Source of the DNA: Candidatus Peregrinibacteria bacterium CG10_big_fil_rev_8_21_14_0_10_42_8
GTDB taxonomy: Bacteria > Patescibacteriota > Gracilibacteria > Peribacterales > Peribacteraceae
DNA length: 33,784 bases
NCBI GenBank assembly: GCA_002772815.1
Contig: PFDQ01000042.1
Location: 1 to 33,784 of the forward strand
Reading direction: 5' to 3'
The position numbers were made by a program, and so were the translations under genes. The notes beneath the pieces are model-generated. The model made no database searches, was not told the origin of the DNA, and was given only the letters and a program-made list of their open reading frames with translations. Positions 1 to 8,195 of the stretch are shown piece by piece. The number at the start of each line of letters is the position of its first letter. The stretch's first letter is position 1.

Positions 1-2375
1 CCACCTGTTGCAGGAGTTGTTGCTGCAGCGCTTGGAGCGGATGTTGGTGGTGCTTCATTTGAATCAAACATTGCCATCAATTTCGCCCAAGGAGATGCAG
101 TACCTGCATTTTGTGAATCGATTCGAGACATGGCTTCTGGATTTCCTTCCATAAATAACACATGATCAAATGGATATTTTGCAGTTGGAACTCCAATTTT
201 TTCTGTCCTATTAAGCTCCATTAGGTATAGCAATTGATCAATATTCTTTTTTCGTTGTGATGCCTCCATGCTTCTAAACTTTTTGATTACCGTATATGTA
301 CTTGGGAATTGTGCCTTTAGCTCTTCATCTGTCATCGGCGTTCCATTTTTCAATAGATCAATTTGCATATCCGTAAACTCTACACTGTGATCAATACCCA
401 TTTCAGCGAAAATTCTTTGATACATACGATGATCTAAATACTTCTCTCTAATGTATGCATACCCAATTCCTTCATCATCAGACATACCACCAGCGATATC
501 AAACGGGAGCTGTTGACGTTTCACATCTCGACCACGGTGGATGAAAAATTTCTGCAGTGACATAAAGAAGTATTCTCCGACTTGTTCGTCTGTTACATTA
601 CCCCCTAGGGTATTTAAGTGATCGTAGTAGTCTACTGGAATCTGAGGAGGTGTACCGTTTGGGTTATTTCTCCACACTCTCCATTGGTCATACCAATCGA
701 GTGTTTCACCAACGCCTACCTTGCCCATAAGAGCAAAAGACAGCCTTTCTTTCTCTGGCGTAAGATCATCAAACTGACCTGGGTTTCCTTCGACATCTGA
801 AAGCTCTCGTAACCAATAGTTTGGCAATGTTCGCTCCTCTGGGTTCTTTAGGTTTTCCGAAGCCATAACTTCATCATATTTATCTGTAAATGCATTCCAC
901 CATGCTCTTCCTTTTGTGTGTTGCTGATACATCCCAAGCGCTGCCCCAGCAATTGGTAAAAGCTTCCACATAGGCATTTTTCCTTTAAAAACTCCCTTAA
1001 AGAGATTTCTCGCAACAACAATTGCAGAGATCCACATAAGGCCAGATCCAAGTGGATGAGACCGAATATCCTTCATGTACTCCCATGCATTTGAAACAAA
1101 TCCTTCTGCATTTTGCTCAAATGTTACCTCTTCTTTTAGAGATACTCTTTGACGACTTGATTCAGTCATCAAATTTTCATATTCCAGAAAGCTCTGTGAT
1201 GTTAGAAACAGCACTGCACGAACATCTTCCTCACTCATTACTGGATCTGGAACAATGCCTCCTGCTCTATCTGCATCATTAAAAACAAAATGCCACTTCA
1301 ATGAATCTAGAAATACTTTATTTGAATCCCCGCGAGCACTTGGCATATTTTCACTCAAGAATTGATATGCAATTTCTGGACTTCTACGCCATTCAGCAGC
1401 TGAAGGGATAATCTCTGGTCTTGCAGGATGTCCTTCTGGTGCCTCTCTACCATCTGTCCCTCGGACAACCCCCATACGAGCATCAACATACCGTCGACGA
1501 GTTGCCTCACCAATTTCAACGCCAAATCTTTTAAGCGTTTCCGTTGGGCCAAATTTATCAACGGATAAATCTGTAAATACCTTCTGCGTACGAGCATTTA
1601 AAGGATTAGAAGGTGTTCTTGCTGCACTCAAAAGATCTTCCCTATCTGTAAAACTTGCATTCGATTCATCATCAACACCATTTTTTACAAGGGTCAAATA
1701 CTCTTGCGATGTCAGACTAAGCTTCATTTTAGGGTTCCTATTGCGATCCCCAATGAACTCCATTTCTTTTCCTGGCGGACGAACACCATGTTGCGTCATT
1801 GCAGTATCTATCTTTTTCTGCACATGACGATACCATTCGAGGTTAACTTGGACGAACACCTTATTGTCAAGCTCATTATCACGCGATGAAAGCAGTCTTT
1901 GCTGTCCAATAATTGCAAGGTACTCTCCTCCAAGTGCTGAATCTGAAGCACTACGTCCACTACCATGTATTTCACTTAATATGTCATCATTCAAAAATGA
2001 TTTTAAGAACACACCCATCTTTTCAGGACTTGAATATTTTTCTACAAAATTAAATGGGTCGAATGCATCGATATTACTCTTATCTAGATTTTCATAATCT
2101 GCGGGAACCCCATCTTCTATCATTCCTTCCATAAGAAGTGTTACAAGATATGGTCGTTCCGGAGAATGACTTGTTAATTCTGGATATTCTGAACGTACAA
2201 TATCATTATCATACAAATCCATCGCACTCTTTAGGTGTGGATTATTCGACATTTTCTCATGTGCATCAACAGAATCACGAGCACCTCCAAGGCTTTCTGG
2301 ACCTGTTCCTATATGCTTTTGACAAAGTCTATTTTCTTTCTGTGAGAGCCGATTGTACTGTGAGAAATTTTTCAT
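1..2375 (-). CDS. Large hypothetical protein, C-terminus cut by window edge
   Basis: I do not recognise this protein. An uninterrupted reading frame runs from the ATG at 2375 to the left edge (791 complete codons, no stop), so the gene continues outside the window. It starts MKNFSQYNRL. The first ~430 residues are hydrophilic and acidic. Residues ~443-485 hold two adjacent hydrophobic stretches (GLMWISAIVVARNLF and KLLPIAGAALGMY) separated by basic residues, like a short membrane hairpin. A second soluble half follows, and the visible end is rich in Ala, Pro and Thr. The start lies 10 bp after the stop of the 866-residue gene, so the two are probably co-transcribed. No Shine-Dalgarno sequence is seen. 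The frame and operon position are clear; the function is unknown. Confidence 0.85.
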   Translation of the reverse strand, partial: MKNFSQYNRLSQKENRLCQKHIGTGPESLGGARDSVDAHEKMSNNPHLKSAMDLYDNDIVRSEYPELTSHSPERPYLVTLLMEGMIEDGVPADYENLDKSNIDAFDPFNFVEKYSSPEKMGVFLKSFLNDDILSEIHGSGRSASDSALGGEYLAIIGQQRLLSSRDNELDNKVFVQVNLEWYRHVQKKIDTAMTQHGVRPPGKEMEFIGDRNRNPKMKLSLTSQEYLTLVKNGVDDESNASFTDREDLLSAARTPSNPLNARTQKVFTDLSVDKFGPTETLKRFGVEIGEATRRRYVDARMGVVRGTDGREAPEGHPARPEIIPSAAEWRRSPEIAYQFLSENMPSARGDSNKVFLDSLKWHFVFNDADRAGGIVPDPVMSEEDVRAVLFLTSQSFLEYENLMTESSRQRVSLKEEVTFEQNAEGFVSNAWEYMKDIRSHPLGSGLMWISAIVVARNLFKGVFKGKMPMWKLLPIAGAALGMYQQHTKGRAWWNAFTDKYDEVMASENLKNPEERTLPNYWLRELSDVEGNPGQFDDLTPEKERLSFALMGKVGVGETLDWYDQWRVWRNNPNGTPPQIPVDYYDHLNTLGGNVTDEQVGEYFFMSLQKFFIHRGRDVKRQQLPFDIAGGMSDDEGIGYAYIREKYLDHRMYQRIFAEMGIDHSVEFTDMQIDLLKNGTPMTDEELKAQFPSTYTVIKKFRSMEASQRKKNIDQLLYLMELNRTEKIGVPTAKYPFDHVLFMEGNPEAMSRIDSQNAGTASPWAKLMAMFDSNEAPPTSAPSAAATTPATG

Positions 2376-2385
2376 ATGTATAAAA

Positions 2386-4986
2386 TTACACTTCCATTTT
2401 AAGGAAATTAATAAGTCCACTAGTGGTGCCTTTTACGACGCGAGCTGGGTAGGTTACTGGGTTATATGGTGAACCATTTCCAGTTACGAGTGCTTTAGCC
2501 TGCCCACCGATAAACTTTGTCCCATTTACTGGCCATCCAGCAGGATTGTACCAAGGGCCTTTTCCTGCCCATGCTGCTTTCCATTTATCATGTTTTTCTT
2601 GCCGTATACGTATTGGCCTATATGCTCTATCGATAATTTTTTCCATAGTTGCACTATTTTGTGCAAAATATGAATCCTTCTCATTTAAGAGGTACGACTG
2701 TGCTGCTTGCAGCCTTTCTAGTTTTGTCATATCTTTCTTAATACCCATTTTCTCCATTTCTGCCTCCGTTGCTGCTGTAGAGTTATGAAAGCTTAGCTGA
2801 GAGCGCTCTAAGATTGCCGTATGCATACGACGAAGCATTTCTACCATTTCTTGTGAATCATCTGGCAATCGACGAGGATCGCTATCTGGCAATTCTGTTA
2901 GATACTTTGTTCTGAAGTATGCATCTATAAGGCGTGGTAGTGGCACACTTCTACTCATTGAAGTATTTATCTGCTCTCTTGTAAGACCTATGCCTCGTGC
3001 TGAAAATAGACGATTCTGATACTGAACGAGGCTTGGCTTGTGTTTCCAAAGACCAAGAGTCTTTAATGTTCGATAAGATTTATCCTGTTGCCATTCAGCC
3101 GTTGGTGTTGGTTCTCCGTCTGCACCTTTACCAAGCAACCCACGAAGCCCTTGCCCTCTCTCTCTTTCTCCAACGTAGTCGTAGACACTATTCGTTAGCT
3201 CCCCAATATCACGAGCGGACTCTGGCGTGTGGTCTAGCTGGTTCTTCATGTACTGAATTGTTTTTTCAAGTTGCTCTGCACGGACACCTTGGTTTTCAAG
3301 GCCTCTACGGACAATAGCCCAGACTGCTTCCGATCCTCCTGCCTGAGACTTCCCCTTCTCCTCTTCGATCTTATCCTCAGTTTTTTTCAACTCAGCATCA
3401 TAAAATGTCGCATCTCGAAGTCGTGGATTTTTATCTCCAGTAGAATCAGGATGATTAAAAGATTCAATAACTTCTCTTGCAAATCTACTAGCATCAAATT
3501 GATTTCCTGCGGCCAACACTGCGACCTGAACATCAGCTACAGATGGATCTGAAAATACATCGATATATGTAGTAGTACCACCTAGTGTTATTCCTTTTGC
3601 TCTATATGATTGAACTTGGCCTACTGCAGAAATTACCTTTTCTAAGTTATCACGCTCAGCCTGAAGGGCATCAGCATCCTGCTTCATTTTTTTTGCCCAT
3701 CCAGATAGATCTCTTGTTCCTACTGGTGGAGTAGCGGTTCTAATACCATCTATTTGGCCGCTTAGCCATACCAAAGTTCGTGTTGGCTCTGGAGATGGAG
3801 ATTTTGTTGTAGGATCTTGTAATGTCGTAAGCGCTGCTTTTAAATCTCTTTCACTCTCTAGCTTTCGTGCTTTATTTAATAAAGTTTGCACTGCGCCACC
3901 CTTCAAGGCCTCTCTTGTTGTAGGATCTTGCTGAAATACAGAAAGTGCCAAAAGTAGCTCCCTGTTATCCGCAGTACTTTCCAGTAAGCTATCAATAGGC
4001 TGACGGGAATCTATTGCAGCTGTGAGAGTGGATTCAGAAGAAGCTAATGATTGAGTAATACTTCTACCTAAGGTTGCAAAAATTCTACCAGTTATTGCGG
4101 CTGGTGTAATTTGTGTAGCAATATCTATTCCTGTACTGCTCAATATATTATTGATATCAGCAGGATATAAACCTGCAATGTGCGCTTGGAGTGCTGCCCT
4201 ATCCATCCCTGGAGTATCAGGGTAATCCCTAAAGAGCCTTGGCAAATCTACTGACACTGTTGCATTGCCTCCTCCAACCAAAGGAACAGCAGTTAAGTTT
4301 GTATTAGCAAGAGGTAATAGTGGATCTACTACATTTGTTTTTGATTTAAATATTTCATCTATGTCTGCCGCATTTAATGTATGTGATATATCTACCACTG
4401 GCCTAGTAACAATTCCTGCCTGTGCAAGAGTTTTACCATCTAACCGTGCTCGTATTTCTTGATTTGACCCAGATCTCCAAATTGGATTTTGAAGGTCAAC
4501 AGTAATTCTAGTTACAACTGGTGGAGTAGTACTAATTGTCACCCCATAAGAGACCCACTCATTGTTTCCAGCGGGGGAATCGATTGGCCGAATTGATGCG
4601 GGCATATCAGCAATCAATTGTGTGATATCTTTTCTTTCAACATTACGATAAATCACCTGCAACCAAGACTCAGCAATTGCCAACTGCTGCTGCTCCATTG
4701 TTCTTGCACTTGTACCTTCAGGAGTAGCAGGTGCACGTGCGTTTCTCTCTTCTGTAAATTGTGTATTTAGCTGACCTGTTAACTGCGCAGTATTGATTGC
4801 ACCACCACGGGTTCTATTAACAAGGTCTACAATTCTATTGGTAACCTGAAGTTGTTCTGCATTATCGGCAAGTCTATCAAGTGCTGATAAATGCAAAACA
4901 TGACTGATAGCATCCCACTGACGACGAGTAGCATCGCCAATCGCTTCGTTATCCTCCCTATCAAAGTTGATGTTTTTATCAGGCAT
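2386..4986 (-). CDS. Large hypothetical protein (866 aa)
   Basis: Unrecognised, full-length, 866 residues. It is soluble-looking: no signal peptide and no clear membrane segment. The N-terminal third is rich in short Ala/Thr/Asp segments. The middle (about residues 420-560) has Lys/Glu/Gln-rich stretches likely to form coiled coil, and the end is basic, with Gly/Pro-containing segments (KGPWYNPAGWPVNGTKF) and a short hydrophobic tail (SGLINFLKMEV). A TATAAT box at 4997-5002 ends 10 bases before the ATG, and the sequence TATAATAAGTAGATTTATG is identical to that preceding the pilin-like gene at 16838. It lies between the 377-aa gene upstream and the partial gene downstream on the same strand. 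A structural or adhesin-like role would be a guess. Confidence 0.85.
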   Translation of the reverse strand: MPDKNINFDREDNEAIGDATRRQWDAISHVLHLSALDRLADNAEQLQVTNRIVDLVNRTRGGAINTAQLTGQLNTQFTEERNARAPATPEGTSARTMEQQQLAIAESWLQVIYRNVERKDITQLIADMPASIRPIDSPAGNNEWVSYGVTISTTPPVVTRITVDLQNPIWRSGSNQEIRARLDGKTLAQAGIVTRPVVDISHTLNAADIDEIFKSKTNVVDPLLPLANTNLTAVPLVGGGNATVSVDLPRLFRDYPDTPGMDRAALQAHIAGLYPADINNILSSTGIDIATQITPAAITGRIFATLGRSITQSLASSESTLTAAIDSRQPIDSLLESTADNRELLLALSVFQQDPTTREALKGGAVQTLLNKARKLESERDLKAALTTLQDPTTKSPSPEPTRTLVWLSGQIDGIRTATPPVGTRDLSGWAKKMKQDADALQAERDNLEKVISAVGQVQSYRAKGITLGGTTTYIDVFSDPSVADVQVAVLAAGNQFDASRFAREVIESFNHPDSTGDKNPRLRDATFYDAELKKTEDKIEEEKGKSQAGGSEAVWAIVRRGLENQGVRAEQLEKTIQYMKNQLDHTPESARDIGELTNSVYDYVGERERGQGLRGLLGKGADGEPTPTAEWQQDKSYRTLKTLGLWKHKPSLVQYQNRLFSARGIGLTREQINTSMSRSVPLPRLIDAYFRTKYLTELPDSDPRRLPDDSQEMVEMLRRMHTAILERSQLSFHNSTAATEAEMEKMGIKKDMTKLERLQAAQSYLLNEKDSYFAQNSATMEKIIDRAYRPIRIRQEKHDKWKAAWAGKGPWYNPAGWPVNGTKFIGGQAKALVTGNGSPYNPVTYPARVVKGTTSGLINFLKMEV

Positions 4987-4996
4987 AAATCTACTT

Positions 4997-5002
4997 ATTA
5001 TA
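4997..5002 (-). promoter_or_regulatory. -10 box of the 866-aa gene
   Basis: TATAAT on the minus strand with upstream GC (a GCTATAAT context) and followed by AAGTAGATTT then ATG. The 19-base string TATAATAAGTAGATTTATG recurs exactly at 16822-16840 on the plus strand. The 10-base gap leaves room for only a few leader nucleotides. Confidence 0.7.
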
Positions 5003-5078
5003 GCAGAAATACGCTTTTTTTGGAAGATCTATAATTAGATAGTAACCCTCGTTATCATTTAGCACTGCCTGAAGCCAT

Positions 5079-6212
5079 TTACGTTGCTTTCTCCTTTGCC
5101 TCTTCTTTTTTTACAGTATTCTCCTTTTTTGGATCAGTCTTTTTTTCCTCAGCCTTTTTCTCAGAAGCAGGTGTAGATTTTATAGTCTCATTTGTCGTTT
5201 GATTCTCTTCTTTTTTAGGTCCATCTCCAATGATTTGCTTTTGCATATGCCCCCACAAACTTCCTGCATTATGAGTAGTTTGCATTCTACGAATTGTTTC
5301 TTCTGGTTTTCTGCGAACTGGGCTACTTGCTTTTTTCCATGCTGGTGCAGATGATTTTTGTGCAAGATTTTTTGGCTCCTCATTATCCTCCTCATTATTG
5401 GTAGTATCTTCTTCCGTATTGCTAACTTGTGCAGTTGGAACCCGAGGAGATGACGCTTCCTGATCTGTCATTTTATCCTTACCCAACTCTTCCTTTTTAT
5501 TCCGACTCTCTTTACTGTCTACTGAAGGGGTATAAACTTTTTTTTCTTTCTTTTTTTTATCAGACTTTCGTGCACTTTCTAGTATTTCTTCTCCTACTAA
5601 CTCATTACCTGGCTTAGTTTTAGCTTCATCCTTTTTTGAATTTGGAGAATTTTCAGTTTCTGAAACATCATGTTCATCATCACCATTTTGCCCTAAATAG
5701 GATTTGACCCATTTTATTGTTGCAGGCTTGTGGTACACCAACATGTCATCAATAGCAGACCCTGTTACCATTGCCTTTAGCAATAGTAGTGTCTTATCTA
5801 ACGCAATATCACTTGCGGTCTTTGCTGTTTTTTTTACTATCTCAAAATGCTTTGCAGCTGCAAGTAAATACGACTCACCATCAATAGTTTCACCGGCAGT
5901 TAGTAAAACAGGCAAATTTAGCATATTTGTTTGTCTTCTAGCTTGTGATCCTCCAACCGATAATTCATGAGCTCCACACTCTGATCCCTGTCCAGCCTGA
6001 GATCCAAACTGCTGCAAATCTATTAATATTCTATCTCTATCAGAAAAATAACTTGGATCCTCGATACCCATTCTTGAAAAGTCATCAAGAGTGAGCTTCT
6101 TATTAATTTTATCTCTTGCTACACCAGAAAGATCATTCACTACTGAATTATTTTTATTAGGGGTATTTATACCTGACTCATCATCAATCTCTGATAGTTT
6201 CTTCTCAACCAT
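5079..6212 (-). CDS. Hypothetical acidic/basic low-complexity protein (377 aa)
   Basis: Unrecognised. Residues ~1-170 look folded: a Gly/Gln/Ser patch (QQFGSQAGQGSECG), then an Ala/Leu-rich helical stretch (KTASDIALDKTLLLLKAMV) and HKPATIKWVKSYLG. The remaining ~200 residues are very rich in Lys, Glu, Ser and Asn and end in Lys/Glu repeats (KKAEEKKTDPKKEN), so they are probably disordered. I chose the second ATG (6212, MVEKKLSE) over the one at 6218 because the TATAAT box at 6219-6224 ends exactly 6 bases before it, matching the spacing at many other genes here; the box would touch the first ATG. It is the first gene of a three-gene cluster with the two large proteins downstream. Function unknown. 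Confidence 0.75.
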   Translation of the reverse strand: MVEKKLSEIDDESGINTPNKNNSVVNDLSGVARDKINKKLTLDDFSRMGIEDPSYFSDRDRILIDLQQFGSQAGQGSECGAHELSVGGSQARRQTNMLNLPVLLTAGETIDGESYLLAAAKHFEIVKKTAKTASDIALDKTLLLLKAMVTGSAIDDMLVYHKPATIKWVKSYLGQNGDDEHDVSETENSPNSKKDEAKTKPGNELVGEEILESARKSDKKKKEKKVYTPSVDSKESRNKKEELGKDKMTDQEASSPRVPTAQVSNTEEDTTNNEEDNEEPKNLAQKSSAPAWKKASSPVRRKPEETIRRMQTTHNAGSLWGHMQKQIIGDGPKKEENQTTNETIKSTPASEKKAEEKKTDPKKENTVKKEEAKEKAT

Positions 6213-6218
6213 ATACAT

Positions 6219-6224
6219 ATTATA
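6219..6224 (-). promoter_or_regulatory. -10 box of the 377-aa gene
   Basis: TATAAT on the minus strand in the 26-bp gap after the lamin-tail gene's stop codon. It ends 6 bases before the chosen ATG, so the transcript would be leaderless or nearly so. Confidence 0.65.
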
Positions 6225-6238
6225 CTATAATTTATGAT

Positions 6239-7864
6239 TTAAGCAATCATCTTCCATCCAGCAAACCCAATAAAAACCGCCGACTGTGTAAACAGCAACA
6301 CCCACGGAAAACCATCAGATGAGGCAGGCTCTTTTTGCTTCAATTGCTGATGAGAAAGTGTATTGAGGGCTAAATACTGTTCTGGAATGATGAAAAGAGA
6401 ACTGCTCTGCGTGTCTAACGACACATTGTTATATCGAGTTGGAAGTGAATATGTCGATAGATTCGATGATATAGATGACTGACTTATTGTATACATTTTT
6501 TGTTCAATAATCTTTGTTATCAAAGAGGAGGTAGATGATGAGAGAACTGATGAAACTACACTCGCAGAAGAGGAACTACTCAAACTCGAAGGTGAACTAG
6601 ATGACGAAGAGAAGACCTGAGACGTCAATGATGCACTGGACAGTTTCTTTTTCTGCAGAACAACGACTTCTTTTGTTTTTATAATCTCATCACCACACAG
6701 TGTTCTTACGGTCAGCTCTACAGGATACACGCCAATATTATCCCAACTATGTGATGGTGGGTTACAACTTTCAGAACTTGTCCCATCTTTGAAATCCCAA
6801 TAACATTCTGCACTTTGAAGCGACCCTTCTTTGGCATCTGCTTTTAAGTTGAGTGTTACTTTTGTGTAGTCCGTACTCCGTCCAGACTGTTCTGATATGA
6901 ATGGTTCAAGTGTGCGTTTTGTATTTTTTTCACGTGGTGACGGTAAGCAATACAGTGCCCTAGACCCATCCCCTTCCCTCCCAAAACTTACCTGCTCCCC
7001 TGTTGTTGAATAGGGTAAATCATCTATTAAAATCTCGTCTTTATACAAAAAAATATGCCCATCATCAGATGGAATGTTTAGCCCTGTCTGATAACGAAAA
7101 AAGACTGTGTGTTCATCTGGTTTTAATGTGTATCCATCCTCATTTCTTGGCTCTATTTCATACGAACGAGAGCCAACTTTTATTTCCCATTTCTGTATAT
7201 CGATATCAGTATTTCCTAGGTTTGCAATTTCTATCCATTCGTAGTCATCAGCATCCTTTGGTCGAGTGAGGATTTCTGAGATGATGACGGGGTGTGAAGA
7301 CTGCGAGGACTGCGAGGACTGAGAGGACTGAGAGGACTGAGAGGACTGAGAGGATGGAATGGGAAAGAGTTCGACGCTTTTCCAGTTTCCTTTTTCTTCT
7401 CCAGAAGCATGAAGGTCTATTCGTTGCATCATAGAAAATGGATCTTTCCCACCAGCAAATGGTTCGCCAATACCATCATCAACAGTGTCGATAACTTCCC
7501 CGTCTGCATCGAGTATTTGTAACAATAATTTTGTATTTGTCAGACTAACAGCAGATGTCACGAGGTCTGGCTGTCTCGTCAGTGCTGATGCCTCTTCGGG
7601 GTAATTGCTTATCAGATAATGCTGATTAGGCACCAGCTCGACATCTTCCTCGAAGAGGATCATCGGAACCTGGCTACCATCCGACCCTCTCTTTGTAATG
7701 CTCCAGCCAGCAAGGCCGATAGTACTCTCAGAAATATTAACTATCTCTATCCACTCATCTGCAGTGGAAACATCTGTTCCTGCCCACATAAGCTCTGAAA
7801 TAACTACCTGAGCATGTACCGCAGAGGGAAAAGCCATAAATAGAGAAAAGAATAATGTGCGCAT
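6239..7864 (-). CDS. Secreted, membrane-anchored lamin-tail/PKD surface protein
   Basis: A surface protein of 541 residues. From the chosen ATG (7864) the N-terminus is a classical signal peptide ending AHA at ~18. Residues ~19-150 form a lamin-tail domain (ISELMWAGT...ADEWIEIVN...GLAGWSI). A Ser-Ser-Gln repeat tract at ~185-202 leads into a second lamin-tail domain (~203-320: IISEILTRP...YEWIEIANLG). A PKD-type beta domain follows at ~335-405 (CYWDFKDGT...IGVYPVELTV), then a long Ser-rich linker and a C-terminal membrane helix (~518-540). This architecture is known from cell-surface proteins of CPR bacteria; the ligand is unknown. The upstream ATG at 7885 would place a hydrophilic extension before the signal peptide, and a TATACA box ends 4 bases before 7864. 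Confidence 0.85.
   Translation of the reverse strand: MRTLFFSLFMAFPSAVHAQVVISELMWAGTDVSTADEWIEIVNISESTIGLAGWSITKRGSDGSQVPMILFEEDVELVPNQHYLISNYPEEASALTRQPDLVTSAVSLTNTKLLLQILDADGEVIDTVDDGIGEPFAGGKDPFSMMQRIDLHASGEEKGNWKSVELFPIPSSQSSQSSQSSQSSQSSQSSHPVIISEILTRPKDADDYEWIEIANLGNTDIDIQKWEIKVGSRSYEIEPRNEDGYTLKPDEHTVFFRYQTGLNIPSDDGHIFLYKDEILIDDLPYSTTGEQVSFGREGDGSRALYCLPSPREKNTKRTLEPFISEQSGRSTDYTKVTLNLKADAKEGSLQSAECYWDFKDGTSSESCNPPSHSWDNIGVYPVELTVRTLCGDEIIKTKEVVVLQKKKLSSASLTSQVFSSSSSSPSSLSSSSSASVVSSVLSSSTSSLITKIIEQKMYTISQSSISSNLSTYSLPTRYNNVSLDTQSSSLFIIPEQYLALNTLSHQQLKQKEPASSDGFPWVLLFTQSAVFIGFAGWKMIA
7296..7358 (-). repeat. 9-bp tandem repeat coding Ser-Ser-Gln units
   Basis: Seven units of a 9-bp repeat (plus-strand GAGGACTGA or GAGGACTGC; first and last units degenerate) in the linker of the lamin-tail protein. 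Four central units are identical. Each unit is a whole number of codons, so gain or loss changes linker length without a frameshift. Confidence 0.9.
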
Positions 7865-7886
7865 AGGATGTATAGTTGACCACATA

Positions 7887-8195
7887 TTCAGACGGTCACC
7901 GCAGGAGTTTTCTGGCTCTAGAAAGGGCTATTTGAGATTTTTGGCTACAAGCAGAGCTAAACAACGTTCTGAGTATCTCTAGAACTCATTCGCAATTCCT
8001 TCTTTATTACGGTAATATAGAGATAAGACATATGTTGTCACGAACTGGAGAAGAAGTCGGAAAAGCCTTTGTTTGATTCCAACGCCCGAATGGGCACACA
8101 TGAACACGATCGGATCAAATCATCGATACGCGGCACTCGACCTCTTGGTATCCAGAAGGTGGCAATAGTCGGTTTACTATTTGCTAACTCATAAC
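7887..8195 (+). other. Non-coding leader region upstream of rny
   Basis: No convincing gene is present. The stretch shows nested inverted repeats: ACAAC 7961-7965 with GTTGT 8034-8038 enclosing TATCTCTA 7974-7981 with TAGAGATA 8018-8025, then GCCC-GAAT-GGGC near 8084-8095. A possible -10 (TAATAT, 8013-8018) and a second (TACTAT, 8175-8180) could both drive rny. A 34-codon frame (ATG 8090 to TAA 8192-8194, MGTHEHDRIKSS...) ends 1 base before the rny ATG and could be a leader peptide, but I cannot show that it is translated. No riboswitch class is recognised. Confidence 0.5.

Noticed and set aside
8032-8194. Coding in the rny leader (14-codon frame and 34-codon frame)
   Set aside because: Both read plausibly but are short, in different frames and overlap inverted repeats; kept only as a note in the leader entry.
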